Below are positions 1 through 9,623 of a stretch of 64,000 bases of DNA, piece by piece (position 1 is the stretch's first letter; the number at the start of each line of letters is the position of its first letter). Under the pieces are notes generated by a model. The model saw only the letters and a program-made list of their open reading frames with translations, ran no database searches and was not told the DNA's origin. The stretch is from Apoda limacodes. Lineage: Eukaryota > Arthropoda > Insecta > Lepidoptera > Limacodidae. The DNA lies in contig OX291562.1 of NCBI GenBank assembly GCA_946406115.1, forward strand, positions 2,882,001-2,946,000, given 5' to 3'. Position numbers and translations under genes: made by a program.

Positions 1-153
1 AAGTTCCTTAATAGCGTTGTTCACCATTTCAGAAGTCTTGGGATGAGTCGGCTTAGCTTTGGGTTTCTTTGCCCCTGCGGAAGCCGAAGCCTTAGGTTTC
101 TTGGCGGGCGTCGCCGGTGCAGGTGTATCGGATGCAACTGCTGCGTCTGCCAT
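1..153 (-). CDS. H1: Histone H1, N-terminal part (cut by window edge)
   Basis: Linker histone that binds DNA at the nucleosome entry/exit site. The start codon is at 151-153 on the minus strand and the reading frame runs off the left edge. The encoded residues (an Ala/Pro/Lys-rich N-terminal tail, then the first part of the winged-helix domain) match the complete H1 at 33325-34032 over the whole visible length, so this is the H1 of the neighbouring histone repeat unit. The DNA upstream of the start codon is also the same as at the other H1. A compound retrotransposon array begins 127 bp upstream of the start codon. Confidence 0.93.
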   Translation of the reverse strand, partial: MADAAVASDTPAPATPAKKPKASASAGAKKPKAKPTHPKTSEMVNNAIKEL

Positions 154-215
154 TTTGTTCTATTCGGGTAAATATTAACTGCAAGTTTCACTCACTGAAT
201 TGTTACTTCACGCAC

Positions 216-249
<34 letters not shown>

Positions 250-280
250 TTAGTTAAAGTACGAAAACGTATAGATGGCG
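132..280. repeat. Left copy of long direct repeat (H1 start region)
   Basis: About 149 bp that contain the first H1 codons, the H1 5' leader, a (GCAA)n microsatellite and the decamer ATAGATGGCG at 271-280. The same stretch recurs at 14794-14946 with one extra GCAA unit, so the two copies flank the compound retrotransposon array 281-14793. It behaves like an unusually long target-site duplication or the footprint of unequal recombination. Confidence 0.85.
271..280. other. ATAGATGGCG insertion-site motif, H1 upstream
   Basis: The decamer ATAGATGGCG occurs at 271-280, 1596-1605, 7243-7252, 9273-9282, 14937-14946 and 34144-34153. Five of these directly abut the 3' end of a family A element. The sixth (14937-14946) is followed by ordinary spacer, which suggests that the decamer belongs to the target rather than to the element. 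Confidence 0.75.
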
Positions 281-1590
281 AAACGAAACGTGGACATCTA
301 CTTACCCTGTCGGGTAAAGGAGGTACGGGTGTCGGGGTAAGGACTGACGTTTTACCCCATGACCCGGGCAAGTCTCGAGGGTGAGCGCACCCTCGGTGAT
401 TGTTTAAAGAGGGCCTACTTTTCAGGCCCTCTGTCGGCATTATAGTGGCCACTTTGTGAAAGTGGCGAGGAGGAAACGAAATAAAAACAAACGAAAAAAT
501 AAAACAAAAAAAAAAAAAACGAAAAATCGAAAAAACACAAGTGGAGAATGAAAAAAAACAAAGGTGATTGGAAAGAAAAAACTAACTAAAATATGACATA
601 TACACATGTAACATATAAGCCCGGCTAGTTTTTGGGCGGGATTAGCTCCCTAGGGAGAGGTCGGCCTTCGGGTGGACGGGCGTGCAAAGGCGCTATGCCC
701 CTTAGGTGGAGGTGGGTGCTATTGTCCGCCGCGTCAAACAACCGGGCGGCCAGTCTGGCGATAAACTCACCTATTGGCTCTGCCTTTGTGTCCCTTGCAA
801 TTGTGTCATTGCGAACGTAGCGCGGAGCACCCGTTAATATCCTCAGCGATTTGTTTTGTACTACTTGAATCTTTTTCTTTTTAGTGGCGGATAGCAAGGC
901 GTACCAAGCCGGCGCGGCGTACGTTAAACGGGACCTAACGTAGAGTTTGTATAGCCGGATTTTGGTTTTAAGTGGCAGGTCAGACGAAAATAATGGCCGT
1001 AGGGCCGCCCTGGCGCCAACCGCCCTGGCCGCTGCATGTTCAACCATTTTGGACATGCGCAGTCTGCGGTCGATAAAGCAGCCAAGGTATTTTACGCTGC
1101 TCTGCCACTCAATTACCTGCCCGCGGAATACAAGCGCTTTAGGTAATAGCCTCTGTTGGCCGGTTAAGATGGCTGCCGTTTTTGAGGCGTTTACTGCTAT
1201 CCTCCACTTGTCAAGCCAGCACGGGAGAATGTCCAATAATCGCTGCATTTTAGCGGCAGCTAAGTGGGACTTACGGGACGAGCTCATGTACGCGCTGTCG
1301 TCGGCATACAATGCTAAGGTGACGTCCTGTATGCCTGGCGATAGACCGCTATCGCTAAGCGTGGGAATGTCATTAGTGAAAATCGCATACAACAGTGGGG
1401 AAAGGCAGCTACCTTGAGGGACCCCCGCTGAAATGGTCTTGGTAGGGGAGTTTTTATTGTCAACCGAAACAAAGAAACTCCGCCCCTCCAGAAAAGAGGC
1501 TATTATCCGCCCGTACATAGGGGGTAAATCGGTCTCAGAAAGCTTAAACAAAAGGCCGGCGTGCCAAACACGATCAAAGGCCTTCTCGAT
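281..1590 (-). mobile_element. Family A2 retrotransposon, 5'-truncated 3' fragment
   Basis: Minus-strand 3' portion of a Jockey-like non-LTR element: the structured 3' UTR (about 299-435), an A-rich stretch (T-rich in the element sense), then the C-terminal third of ORF2. It matches 9283-10588 of the full A2 copy almost base for base, with only small indels (for example an extra AAACG-type unit at the 3' end and A-tract length changes). It stops abruptly at 1590, inside the codons for the conserved RT stretch that precedes F-D-R-V-W-H. Five bases later comes the next ATAGATGGCG and the A1 element. Confidence 0.88.
625..1590 (-). pseudogene. ORF2 C-terminal fragment (RT thumb end), family A2
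   Basis: Encodes the second half of the reverse transcriptase, including the YADD catalytic motif, and the C-terminal domain of ORF2. The endonuclease and the first RT motifs are missing because the element is 5'-truncated at 1590. The frame is open to the break and is essentially identical to the end of ORF2 at 9624-12305. It cannot support autonomous retrotransposition. Confidence 0.85.
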
Positions 1591-1605
1591 TATTTATAGA
1601 TGGCG

Positions 1606-1760
1606 TACGTGGGTCTCTTCTCTATCACCCTACTGGGTGTTGAGGTGCGGGTGTCGGGGGAGGGGAATTTACCTCCCACCATGACCCGGGCAGAAGCTCA
1701 GGGGTGCTGAACACCCCCGGTGAAATTTGAAAAGGCGGCCTACTTATCAGGCCCCTTTGT
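1606..1760 (-). other. Structured 3' UTR RNA of family A1
   Basis: Four hairpins can be drawn (plus-strand coordinates): CACCC 1626-1630 with GGGTG 1635-1639; GGGAGG 1658-1663 with CCTCCC 1672-1677; GGGGTG 1701-1706 with CACCCC 1712-1717; GGCC 1737-1740 with GGCC 1750-1753. An invariant ATGACCCGGGCA lies between the second and third, and its CGGGT (sense) can pair with ACCCG beyond the second hairpin. The corresponding stems in A2 copies differ in sequence but keep pairing. It probably serves as the recognition structure for target-primed reverse transcription in place of a poly(A) tail. Confidence 0.7.
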
Positions 1761-2083
1761 GGCTAATATATAATCGCCATAAGCGATATAGAAAATAGAA
1801 AAAATAAAATAAAATACGAGAGTAGACGCCAGAAAAGAAAACAAAAATAGAAGCAAAATAAAACAAAAGTAAAAATAAAGCAAAACAAAAGAGCGAAATT
1901 AAAATAAAATAAAAATGAAGCAAAAACAAAACAAAAACGAAAATAAAAATAAAAATAAAATAAAAATAAAAGCGAAATAAAAACAGAAATAAAAGCAAAA
2001 ATAAAATAGAGGCGAGAAGGGCGATAAGAATGGAATGGAATGAAGGGAGGAGGGTAAGGAGGTAGGAGGATGAATAAGTAAAC

Positions 2084-4834
2084 TTATTCACCCACAGGAA
2101 TGAGCTCTCGGGGGAGAGCCCTGCCTTCCGGCGGGCGGGCGTGTAGGGGTGCTATGCCCCTTAAGTGTACGTGGTGGCTGTTGTCAGCGCGGGTGAATAA
2201 ACGTTTCGACAAACCAGATATGAACTCTGCGAGTGGCTCGGTTTTGGTGTCTCTAGCGATGGTGGAGTTGCGGACGTAGCGTCCCGCGCCGGTGATTAAT
2301 CTCAGCGACTTATTTTGGACAACCTGGAGCTTACGTTTGTTGGTAGAAGATAGAAGACCGTACCAAGCAGGGGCTGCGTAGGTCAGTCTCGACCGTATGT
2401 ACAACTTGTACAGGCGAATTTTGGTTCTGAGTGGCAAGTCAGAGGAAAGCACCGGTCTAAGGCACGCCCGTGACGCGACCGCGCCTGCTGACACATGGTC
2501 TAGCATTTTGCGCATGCGTAATGGGCGGTCTATAATACAACCTAGGTACTTTACGCTGGGTTGCCACTCAATGACTTGACCTCGAAACACAAGTTTCGGT
2601 GGGAGAAACTTTTGCAGGCCGGTCAATAGTGCTGATGTCTTGCTGGCATTAACGGCTATTCTCCACTTGTCCAGCCAGCCAGGCAAAGTGTCCAATAGTC
2701 GCTGCATTTTTTTGGCTGCTAAACTAGCTTTGCGGGAGGAGGACATATAGGCGCTGTCGTCCGCGTAAAGGGCTAGGGTGACGTCTTCAACACCTTCAGC
2801 TAGACCGGAGTCACTGAGAGTGGGGATGTCGTTGGTGTATAACGCGTATAGCAGTGGCGATAGGCAGCTACCTTGAGGTACCCCTGCTCTAATGGGTTTA
2901 CATGCTGACTGGTTGTTCTCGACCGAGACATAGAAGCTTCGTTTGTCCAGAAACGAGGCTATTACTCGCCCGAGCATCGGAGGGATGTCCGTCTCTAACA
3001 GCTTGTGTATTAAGCCTTCGTGCCAAACTCGATCGAAAGCCTTCTCCATATCGAGAAAGACTCCGACAGTGCGCCTGCCCTTGTTTAGCTCGAAGGCCAT
3101 GTGATGGAGCACTCGTACAAGCTGAAGAGTGGTACTGTGGCTGTCTCTAAAACCAAACTGTTCAGGCCTAAGCTGGATATGCGGGGATATCCTAAGTAAA
3201 AGTAGGCGTTCGAACAACTTGGCTAAGTTGGACAGCAGTGTAATCGGTCGGTAATGTTCTGGGCGATGACGATCTTTCCCTGGTTTCGGGAGAACAATGA
3301 TTTTGCCGATCTTCCACGGAGATGGGAAATGTCCAGTGCGCAATATCCCATTAAAGATACGGGTGAGTGCCACCAGACCCTTCCTAGGCAGCATAATAAT
3401 CGCTGTGTTTGGAATCTCGTCGGGACCGGGTGATTTGCGCTTGTTAAGTTTAGAGGCCTCCTTCCTGACCTCTTTAGGCGAAATAAAATAATCACCTCTT
3501 AGTGGTGGGGCTGGGGCCGCGAGAAACTGCTCTACGCGTTCTGTAACTCCTAATGTGTGGTCGGGGTCGATAATGGGGTTCGGCCTAAATTGGTCCTCGA
3601 AATGTTCCGCAAAAAGTTCCGCGCGGTTCGCTGCGTGGTAGTGGCGAATGCCACCGGAATCTATGAGAGGGCAAATTGGGGCGGGGGTTTTGGTTATTTG
3701 TCGGGCCAAGCGATACAGTGCCGTGTCATCCTCACTGGCTTTAAAAATCACTTGGTCCCACGAATGCTGCCTGTAGTTGGCGATTTCTGACCGCAGTTCT
3801 GCGCTGAACCTGTTAAGGTCCCTCTTAGCAACTGGGCAGCGAGTTTGACACCAGTGCTTACGAAGGGCCCTTTTTTCCCTAATTTTTGCGCGGAGGTGCG
3901 CCGGTAAAAGTTTTTTACCAGAAACTGTGGCTGAGATACTGGTCGACTCCCTTAGGGCCTGTGCAATGGCAGTTGTAAAAGTACTAACTGCCTCTTCGAC
4001 CTCTAAGGGAGTAGAAATGCCACCAGCCGGGAGTTTGTAGTCCAGCATGGCGCGGTGGAAAGTGGCCCAGTCTGTTATTCTGCGGGGGTTGGGGAGCGGT
4101 TTACCAGTTGCGGACACTCCAAGGACCAATAAGATTGGCAGATGCTGAGTGTCAGTGTCGTGGAGGACCTCTAACGACATTGACCAGCTAATATTGTGGG
4201 CTAATGCGATGTCCAATACGTCCGGCGCGTGATTGTCAGTAGAGGGGTAGTGCGTTGGTGATCCTGGACCGATGACTAAATAGTTTTTGCTCTCAGCATC
4301 TGCTTTTAGTTCACGACCCGATTTGGATGAAATTCGTGAACCCCAGTGTTGATGTTTGGTGTTGAGGTCACCTAAGATAAGTGTGGGGGTGGCATCGCAA
4401 AAGATATTGTCGATGTCGCTTGGAACGAAGGGGGTTGATGGTGGCTTATATGCGGCGAAGACTTTAAGCTCCGCATTGCCGACCTTTAGTTTTACGCCTA
4501 TAGACCGAATGTATGTAAAAAGGGGAAGGGGTAGTAATTCGTGAATAAGGTCACGTCTAATTAATACAGCCGTACCCCTGAAGGCCATATTAGCGGGAGA
4601 GATTTCGTCTCGCCTATAGGTGAAGAAATTTGGAATGCGGAGCTCATTCTCACCTCGGAGTTTCGTTTCGCCCAGTAACACAATGTGAACATCGTGTTCC
4701 TGGACTAACGTTCTGAGGGCGGCTGTCTTGCCAGTTATGCCCCCAGGGTTCCAGTACACAATTCTCAATTTAAGGCCCCGATGAGGCCCCATTAAATTCC
4801 CACGTGAGAATTGTGGTGAGTTGTGCCAATCCAT
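2084..4834 (-). CDS. ORF2 endonuclease-reverse transcriptase, family A1
   Basis: Protein of up to 916 residues that nicks the target and reverse-transcribes the element RNA. The N-terminal APE-type endonuclease shows L-G-E-T-K, L-G-D-L-N and P-D-V-L-D-I-A-L. The usual S-D-H near its end is T-Q-H here. The RT follows, with F-L-D-M-E-K-A-F-D-R-V-W-H, G-V-P-Q-G-S and the catalytic Y-A-D-D, then a C-terminal domain. No RNase H is present. The frame overlaps the end of ORF1. The better start is the internal ATG at 4792 (M-G-P-H-R-G), which is conserved as the start of the copy at 44141-46849 and overlaps ORF1 by 23 nt, suggesting coupled translation. Confidence 0.9.
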   Translation of the reverse strand: MDWHNSPQFSRGNLMGPHRGLKLRIVYWNPGGITGKTAALRTLVQEHDVHIVLLGETKLRGENELRIPNFFTYRRDEISPANMAFRGTAVLIRRDLIHELLPLPLFTYIRSIGVKLKVGNAELKVFAAYKPPSTPFVPSDIDNIFCDATPTLILGDLNTKHQHWGSRISSKSGRELKADAESKNYLVIGPGSPTHYPSTDNHAPDVLDIALAHNISWSMSLEVLHDTDTQHLPILLVLGVSATGKPLPNPRRITDWATFHRAMLDYKLPAGGISTPLEVEEAVSTFTTAIAQALRESTSISATVSGKKLLPAHLRAKIREKRALRKHWCQTRCPVAKRDLNRFSAELRSEIANYRQHSWDQVIFKASEDDTALYRLARQITKTPAPICPLIDSGGIRHYHAANRAELFAEHFEDQFRPNPIIDPDHTLGVTERVEQFLAAPAPPLRGDYFISPKEVRKEASKLNKRKSPGPDEIPNTAIIMLPRKGLVALTRIFNGILRTGHFPSPWKIGKIIVLPKPGKDRHRPEHYRPITLLSNLAKLFERLLLLRISPHIQLRPEQFGFRDSHSTTLQLVRVLHHMAFELNKGRRTVGVFLDMEKAFDRVWHEGLIHKLLETDIPPMLGRVIASFLDKRSFYVSVENNQSACKPIRAGVPQGSCLSPLLYALYTNDIPTLSDSGLAEGVEDVTLALYADDSAYMSSSRKASLAAKKMQRLLDTLPGWLDKWRIAVNASKTSALLTGLQKFLPPKLVFRGQVIEWQPSVKYLGCIIDRPLRMRKMLDHVSAGAVASRACLRPVLSSDLPLRTKIRLYKLYIRSRLTYAAPAWYGLLSSTNKRKLQVVQNKSLRLITGAGRYVRNSTIARDTKTEPLAEFISGLSKRLFTRADNSHHVHLRGIAPLHARPPEGRALPRELIPVGE

Positions 4835-6863
4835 TAAAAAGGGCTGGCAACGGATTTTGGCCGGCTGCGATGGCCTCTATGGCCGCGTTTAGTGCCGCTA
4901 TTGCGGCTCTAGCCACGTTTAGGGCACCAGCTTGCATGCGGGGTGGGCCCTGTGTGTATTGTGTGCCGCTAGGCCGAATTTGCGCGGGGGGTTGATGCTG
5001 CTGGGCAGCGTCGGTGCGTGATTTTGATTTTGGCGGTTGGTTGGTGGTGGGTGGTTGAGACGTATGGGGGGGTTGCGGGGGGTCCGCAAATTGGGGGGGG
5101 GGCATAAAAATATAGGGGGCAAATTGTGTGTCCGGCGCTACCGCAGTGTTAGTCGGAACCGTTGTTGTGGGTTGCGGGGCGGATTTTTTCCGGCGTGGCC
5201 TCTTTTTTCTCCCGAGAGCTTGGGATCTGTCGGTGGGGGGGTTGGCGGGGGGCATTAAATTTGCGCCCGAGGATAAGTCATACTCCTGCGGCTGCAATTG
5301 TTGCAGGGGAGTGGGTAAAGGCGGGGACAAATTTGTAGCCCGTTGGGCTTTATTACGGGGCAACGGAGGGTTAATGGTCACCCCCCTACGTCTCGCCTCG
5401 CGCCGGAAAACGGGACACGAGCGGCTGTTGGCTGTGTGTGCTTGCCTGCAGTTTACACATTTGACTGCAACCGATTGCCGATCGCAGTCGGACGCCGGGT
5501 GCTCGCCGCCGCAGCGCACACATTTGATTGGCCGGTGGCAGTTAGAGGAGGCATGGCCAAATGCCTGGCATCTATGGCATTGTGCCGGACCGGGGCGAGT
5601 ACGCCAAGCCTCGATCGTTATGCCAGGCATGCTGAGCAGCTCGTTAACTGCGTACAGCTGTTGCAGCTCCGCAGAAGTGTGCCTGAGCTGTAGCTGGGCA
5701 TAATATATGCAGTTGGGTCGACCCCTAACTGCAGGAATTTGCCGCACGTGCGACACTGGGAAGCCGGCGAAGGAGAGGTCCTCAGCAAGCTCGGCAAGCG
5801 AGGTATCCTGAGGGAGCCCCTTGATGGCAATTTTATGAGGTCGGTCGCTGTCTAAGCTGTAGCAGTACCAAGATACTGCGTGGTCCAGCTTAGACAGCTC
5901 GTCTATATAGGCCACTACCGTACGATACTCTAGGGGCGATTTAGGGAAAAATCGTACCCCTTTGCCAAACGGCCGGGCGTTGGGTGCGTGGCCTAATATA
6001 GAGTGCATCTTTTTAAGATGCGTCGACCACTGGGGGAGGGACTCTACGACTATGGGGGGGTGACTATTTTTGACTTTTTTGTCGTTGGCACTGGCATCAA
6101 CGCTAGCCGGCTGAGCGACAGCTTGCGATGGCGGGGCTATAGCGGTTTGGGCGCTTATTGCCTGGGCATAGGATCGACCGCTTGGTGGCGCTGGCGCATG
6201 GGGTGCGGCAGGCTGGGGGGGGGAGACTTCAGCAATTTCCATCCCTTCAACAGGGGTGGGGTCATGGGGCACCTCTACGGCGGTTTTTGAAGTCGACGGC
6301 TGATTGGCGAGAGCCTTTTGCCGATCGGCAATGGCTTCTCTTGCCTCAAGTCGGGCACGTTCGGCGGGGTCCTTGGATGGGCTGAGTGAGAAGGGTCTCG
6401 GCCTAACATCTCTGCCACGTACCCTAGGGTCTCGCTGCGGCAGGGGGATTGAGGGCGGGTTCAAATTCCGCTGTACTGTCATTGGGGGCGTTACCTTACT
6501 TATCTGGCTTATGTTAATGCCTTGTTTGGGCGATGATGATTGTGGGTCAGGCCGGGGCGGGGTGTCCACTATGGGAGAAAGCATTGATGGGAGGGTAGGG
6601 AGGTCCTCGTCCCTAAAGACTTCGTCGCCGGACTCAGAGGCCGAGTACACCGACGACTGTGATATGGCCGAGGCCATAGAAGTCCTAGACGGGGGGCGAG
6701 AGGGCGGGAACGCGACCGAAAAGGGCCGGTCCGCGGCTGATATTTCGCCGGTAAATAAATTACGCGCCACGACGGCGGCTGAGGGCTGGGAGCGTAACCA
6801 TACGCCCCGTTTACGTACGCCTCCTCTACGTACCGGTGGTGGGGGTCCTGGGGGTGGCGGCAT
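4770..6863 (-). CDS. ORF1 Gag-like nucleic-acid-binding protein, family A1
   Basis: A 697-residue protein that probably packages the element RNA. The first half is low complexity, rich in Pro, Ser and Arg. It is followed by a domain of the kind that precedes the zinc knuckles in Jockey-type Gags (around residues 270-420), then three CCHC-type knuckles near residues 430-490 (C-H-R-C...H...C, C-V-R-C...H...C, C-V-N-C...H...C). The tail is Pro/Gln-rich and ends with an Ala-rich helix-like stretch. The start M-P-P-P-P is conserved in A2 and in the A1 copy at 42565. The frame is intact. Confidence 0.87.
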   Translation of the reverse strand: MPPPPGPPPPVRRGGVRKRGVWLRSQPSAAVVARNLFTGEISAADRPFSVAFPPSRPPSRTSMASAISQSSVYSASESGDEVFRDEDLPTLPSMLSPIVDTPPRPDPQSSSPKQGINISQISKVTPPMTVQRNLNPPSIPLPQRDPRVRGRDVRPRPFSLSPSKDPAERARLEAREAIADRQKALANQPSTSKTAVEVPHDPTPVEGMEIAEVSPPQPAAPHAPAPPSGRSYAQAISAQTAIAPPSQAVAQPASVDASANDKKVKNSHPPIVVESLPQWSTHLKKMHSILGHAPNARPFGKGVRFFPKSPLEYRTVVAYIDELSKLDHAVSWYCYSLDSDRPHKIAIKGLPQDTSLAELAEDLSFAGFPVSHVRQIPAVRGRPNCIYYAQLQLRHTSAELQQLYAVNELLSMPGITIEAWRTRPGPAQCHRCQAFGHASSNCHRPIKCVRCGGEHPASDCDRQSVAVKCVNCRQAHTANSRSCPVFRREARRRGVTINPPLPRNKAQRATNLSPPLPTPLQQLQPQEYDLSSGANLMPPANPPTDRSQALGRKKRPRRKKSAPQPTTTVPTNTAVAPDTQFAPYIFMPPPQFADPPQPPHTSQPPTTNQPPKSKSRTDAAQQHQPPAQIRPSGTQYTQGPPRMQAGALNVARAAIAALNAAIEAIAAGQNPLPALFNGLAQLTTILTWEFNGASSGP

Positions 6864-7252
6864 TCCGCTAGTTGGCTGCTACCAGCATCCCTTGATGCGA
6901 GTCCGGCTGCAGCTGGGTCTGAAGGGGTGGCCCAAAAAGGGCCGCCCTTGGAAGAGCGACAAACGACGGCGATCCGTGGCAATAAATGCCGAGAAAATAC
7001 AATAAAATCGCTTACCGCTGAATCCTCCTCAAGACCGCTGAAAAAGCGGAAACCGTCTACCTTCAAGCGCTGCTTTTGTAGGCGCAAACACGCAGAACTC
7101 AACAAACACCTAGTCTCGTCTGTGCACGCACGTCCGCCGTCTACAGGAATTGTTGTTTTGAAGCACATACACTTTTTTCACTTGAGATATAATTTTAACT
7201 TGGAGAGTATTATACACAAGGATGATATGTGATGTGTGTATGATAGATGGCG

Positions 7253-9272
7253 TACGTACGTGGGTCTCTTCTCTATCACCCTACTGGGTGTTGAGGTGCG
7301 GGTGTCGGGGGAGGGGAATTTACCTCCCACCATGACCCGGGCAGAAGCTCAGGGGTGCTGAACACCCCCGGTGAAATTTGAAAAGGCGGCCTACTTATCA
7401 GGCCCCTTTGTGGCTAATATATAATCGCCATAAGCGATATAGAAAATAGAAAAAATAAAATAAAATACGAGAGTAGACGCCAGAAAAGAAAACAAAAATA
7501 GAAGCAAAATAAAACAAAAGTAAAAATAAAGCAAAACAAAAGAGCGAAATTAAAATAAAATAAAAATGAAGCAAAAACAAAACAAAAACGAAAATAAAAA
7601 TAAAAATAAAATAAAAATAAAAGCGAAATAAAAACAGAAATAAAAGCAAAAATAAAATAGAGGCGAGAAGGGCGATAAGAATGGAATGGTATGAAGGGAG
7701 GAGGGTAAGGAGGTAGGAGGATGAATAAGTAAACTTATTCACCCACAGGAATGAGCTCTCGGGGGAGAGCCCTGCCTTCCGGCGGGCGGGCGTGTAGGGG
7801 TGCTATGCCCCTTAAGTGTACGTGGTGGCTGTTGTCAGCGCGGGTGAATAAACGTTTCGACAAACCAGATATGAACTCTGCGAGTGGCTCGGTTTTGGTG
7901 TCTCTAGCAATGGTGGAGTTGCGGACGTAGCGTCCCGCGCCGGTGATTAATCTCAGCGACTTATTTTGGACAACCTGGAGCTTACGTTTGTTGGTAGAAG
8001 ATAGAAGACCGTACCAAGCAGGGGCTGCGTAGGTCAGTCTCGACCGTATGTACAACTTGTACAGGCGAATTTTGGTTCTGAGTGGCAAGTCAGAGGAAAG
8101 CACCGGTCTAAGGCACGCCCGTGACGCGACCGCGCCTGCTGACACATGGTCTAGCATTTTGCGCATGCGTAATGGGCGGTCTATAATACAACCTAGGTAC
8201 TTTACGCTGGGTTGCCACTCAATGACTTGACCTCGAAACACAAGTTTCGGTGGGAGAAACTTTTGCAGGCCGGTCAGTAGTGCTGATGTCTTGCTGGCAT
8301 TAACGGCTATTCTCCACTTGTCCAGCCAGCCAGGCAAAGTGTCCAATAGTCGCTGCATTTTTTTGGCTGCTAAACTAGCTTTGCGGGAGGAGGACATATA
8401 GGCGCTGGACATATATTTGGAATCTCGTCGGGACCGGGTGATTTGCGCTTGTTAAGTTTAGAGGCCTCCTTCCTGACCTCTTTAGGCGAAATAAAGTAAT
8501 CACCTCTTAGTGGTGGGGCTGGGGCCGCGAGAAACTGCTCTACGCGTTCTGTAACTCCTAATGTGTGGTCGGGGTCGATAATGGGGTTCGGCCTAAATTG
8601 GTCCTCGAAATGTTCCGCAAAAAGTTCCGCGCGGTTCGCTGCGTGGTAGTGGCGAATGCCACCGGAATCTATGAGAGGGCAAATTGGGGCGGGGGTTTTG
8701 GTTATTTGTCGGGCCAAGCGATACAGTGCCGTGTCATCCTCACTGGCTTTAAAAATCACTTGGTCCCACGAATGCTGCCTGTAGTTGGCGATTTCTGACC
8801 GCAGTTCTGCGCTGAACCTGTTAAGGTCCCTCTTAGCAACTGGGCAGCGAGTTTGACACCAGTGCTTACGAAGGGCCCTTTTTTCCCTAATTTTTGCGCG
8901 GAGGTGCGCCGGTAAAAGTTTTTTACCAGAAACTGTGGCTGAGATACTGGTCGACTCCCTTAGGGCCTGTGCAATGGCAGTTGTAAAAGTACTAACTGCC
9001 TCTTCGACCTCTAAGGGAGTAGAAATGCCACCAGCCGGGAGTTTGTAGTCCAGCATGGCGCGGTGGAAAGTGGCCCAGTCTGTTATTCTGCGGGGGTTGG
9101 GGAGCGGTTTACCAGTTGCGGACACTCCAAGGACCAATAAGATTGGCAGATGCTGAGTGTCAGTGTCGTGGAGGACCTCTAACGACATTGACCAGCTAAT
9201 ATTGTGGGCTAATGCGATGTCCAATACGTCCGGCGCGTGATTGTCAGTAGAGGGGTAGTGCGTTGGTGATCC
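7253..9272 (-). mobile_element. Family A1 retrotransposon, internally deleted and 5'-truncated
   Basis: The 3' UTR and ORF2 end are nearly identical to those of the full A1 copy (one base differs over several hundred in the 3' UTR, around 7689). About 1 kb of ORF2 is missing at about 8406-8416, where sequence from the YADD region jumps to a point upstream of the first RT motifs. The copy ends at 9272 within the endonuclease domain, immediately before ATAGATGGCG at 9273-9282. Near-identity to its neighbour suggests very recent origin or copying within the array. Confidence 0.88.
7735..9272 (-). pseudogene. Deleted ORF2 of family A1
   Basis: Remnant of the endonuclease-RT gene. The right part (about 8416-9272) encodes the later endonuclease and the linker up to the K-S-P-G-P-D-E-I-P-N motif. 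The left part (7735-8406) encodes the end of the RT after its catalytic core and the C-terminal domain. The segment carrying the central RT motifs, including Y-A-D-D, is deleted, and the two halves are in different frames at the junction. It is non-functional. Confidence 0.87.
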
Positions 9273-9294
9273 ATAGATGGCGAAACGTGGACAT

Positions 9295-9430
9295 CTACTT
9301 ACCCTGTCGGGTAAAGGAGGTACGGGTGTCGGGGTAAGGACTGACGTTTTACCCCATGACCCGGGCAGGTCTCGAGGGTGAGCGCACCCTCGGTGATTGT
9401 TTAAAGAGGGCCTACTTTTCAGGCCCTCTG
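9295..9430 (-). other. Structured 3' UTR RNA of family A2
   Basis: Hairpins in plus-strand coordinates: TTACCC 9299-9304 with GGGTAA 9309-9314; GGGGTAA 9331-9337 with TTACCCC 9349-9355; GAGGGTG 9374-9380 with CACCCTC 9385-9391; AGAGGGCC 9405-9412 with GGCCCTCT 9422-9429. These occupy the same positions relative to the invariant ATGACCCGGGCA as the A1 stems, but with compensatory base changes. Confidence 0.72.
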
Positions 9431-9623
9431 TCGGCATTATAGTGGCCACTTTGTGAAAGTGGCGAGGAGGAAACGAAATAAAAACAAACGAAAAAAAAAA
9501 TAAAACAAAAAAAAAAAACGAAAAATCGAAAAAACACAAGTGGAGAATGAAAAAACAAAGGTGATTGGAAAGAAAAAAAACTAACTAAAATATGACATAT
9601 ACACATGTAACATATAAGCCCGG

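Larger units (their letters stand above)
1606..7242 (-). mobile_element. Family A1 non-LTR retrotransposon, full length
   Basis: Two-ORF Jockey-like element read right to left: 5' UTR 6864-7242, ORF1 4770-6863, ORF2 to 2084, then a 3' UTR with a T-rich (sense) low-complexity tract and a structured terminal segment. There is no poly(A) at the 3' end, which abuts ATAGATGGCG at 1596-1605. The 5' end runs into another ATAGATGGCG at 7243-7252. Both ORFs are open, so this copy looks recently active. The 5' UTR holds a GGACGTG word (sense) that fits the downstream promoter element typical of Jockey-type internal promoters. That promoter role is inferred. Confidence 0.88.

Noticed and set aside
1730..1760. 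CUGAUAAG in the family A1 3' UTR as part of a hammerhead ribozyme
   Set aside because: The required GAAA strand and three-way stem arrangement are not found, and the A2 versions do not conserve the word.
1747..2091. A 114-residue, Phe/Leu-rich hydrophobic frame on the minus strand (also at 7398-7742) that looks like a membrane protein
   Set aside because: It is a translation of the T-rich low-complexity 3' UTR of family A1, which repeats with the element and has no family match.
5128..5703. Long plus-strand frames of 116-191 residues opposite ORF1 of family A1, and similar frames opposite ORF1/ORF2 elsewhere
   Set aside because: They are antisense shadows of GC-rich coding DNA, without motifs or consistent starts between copies.
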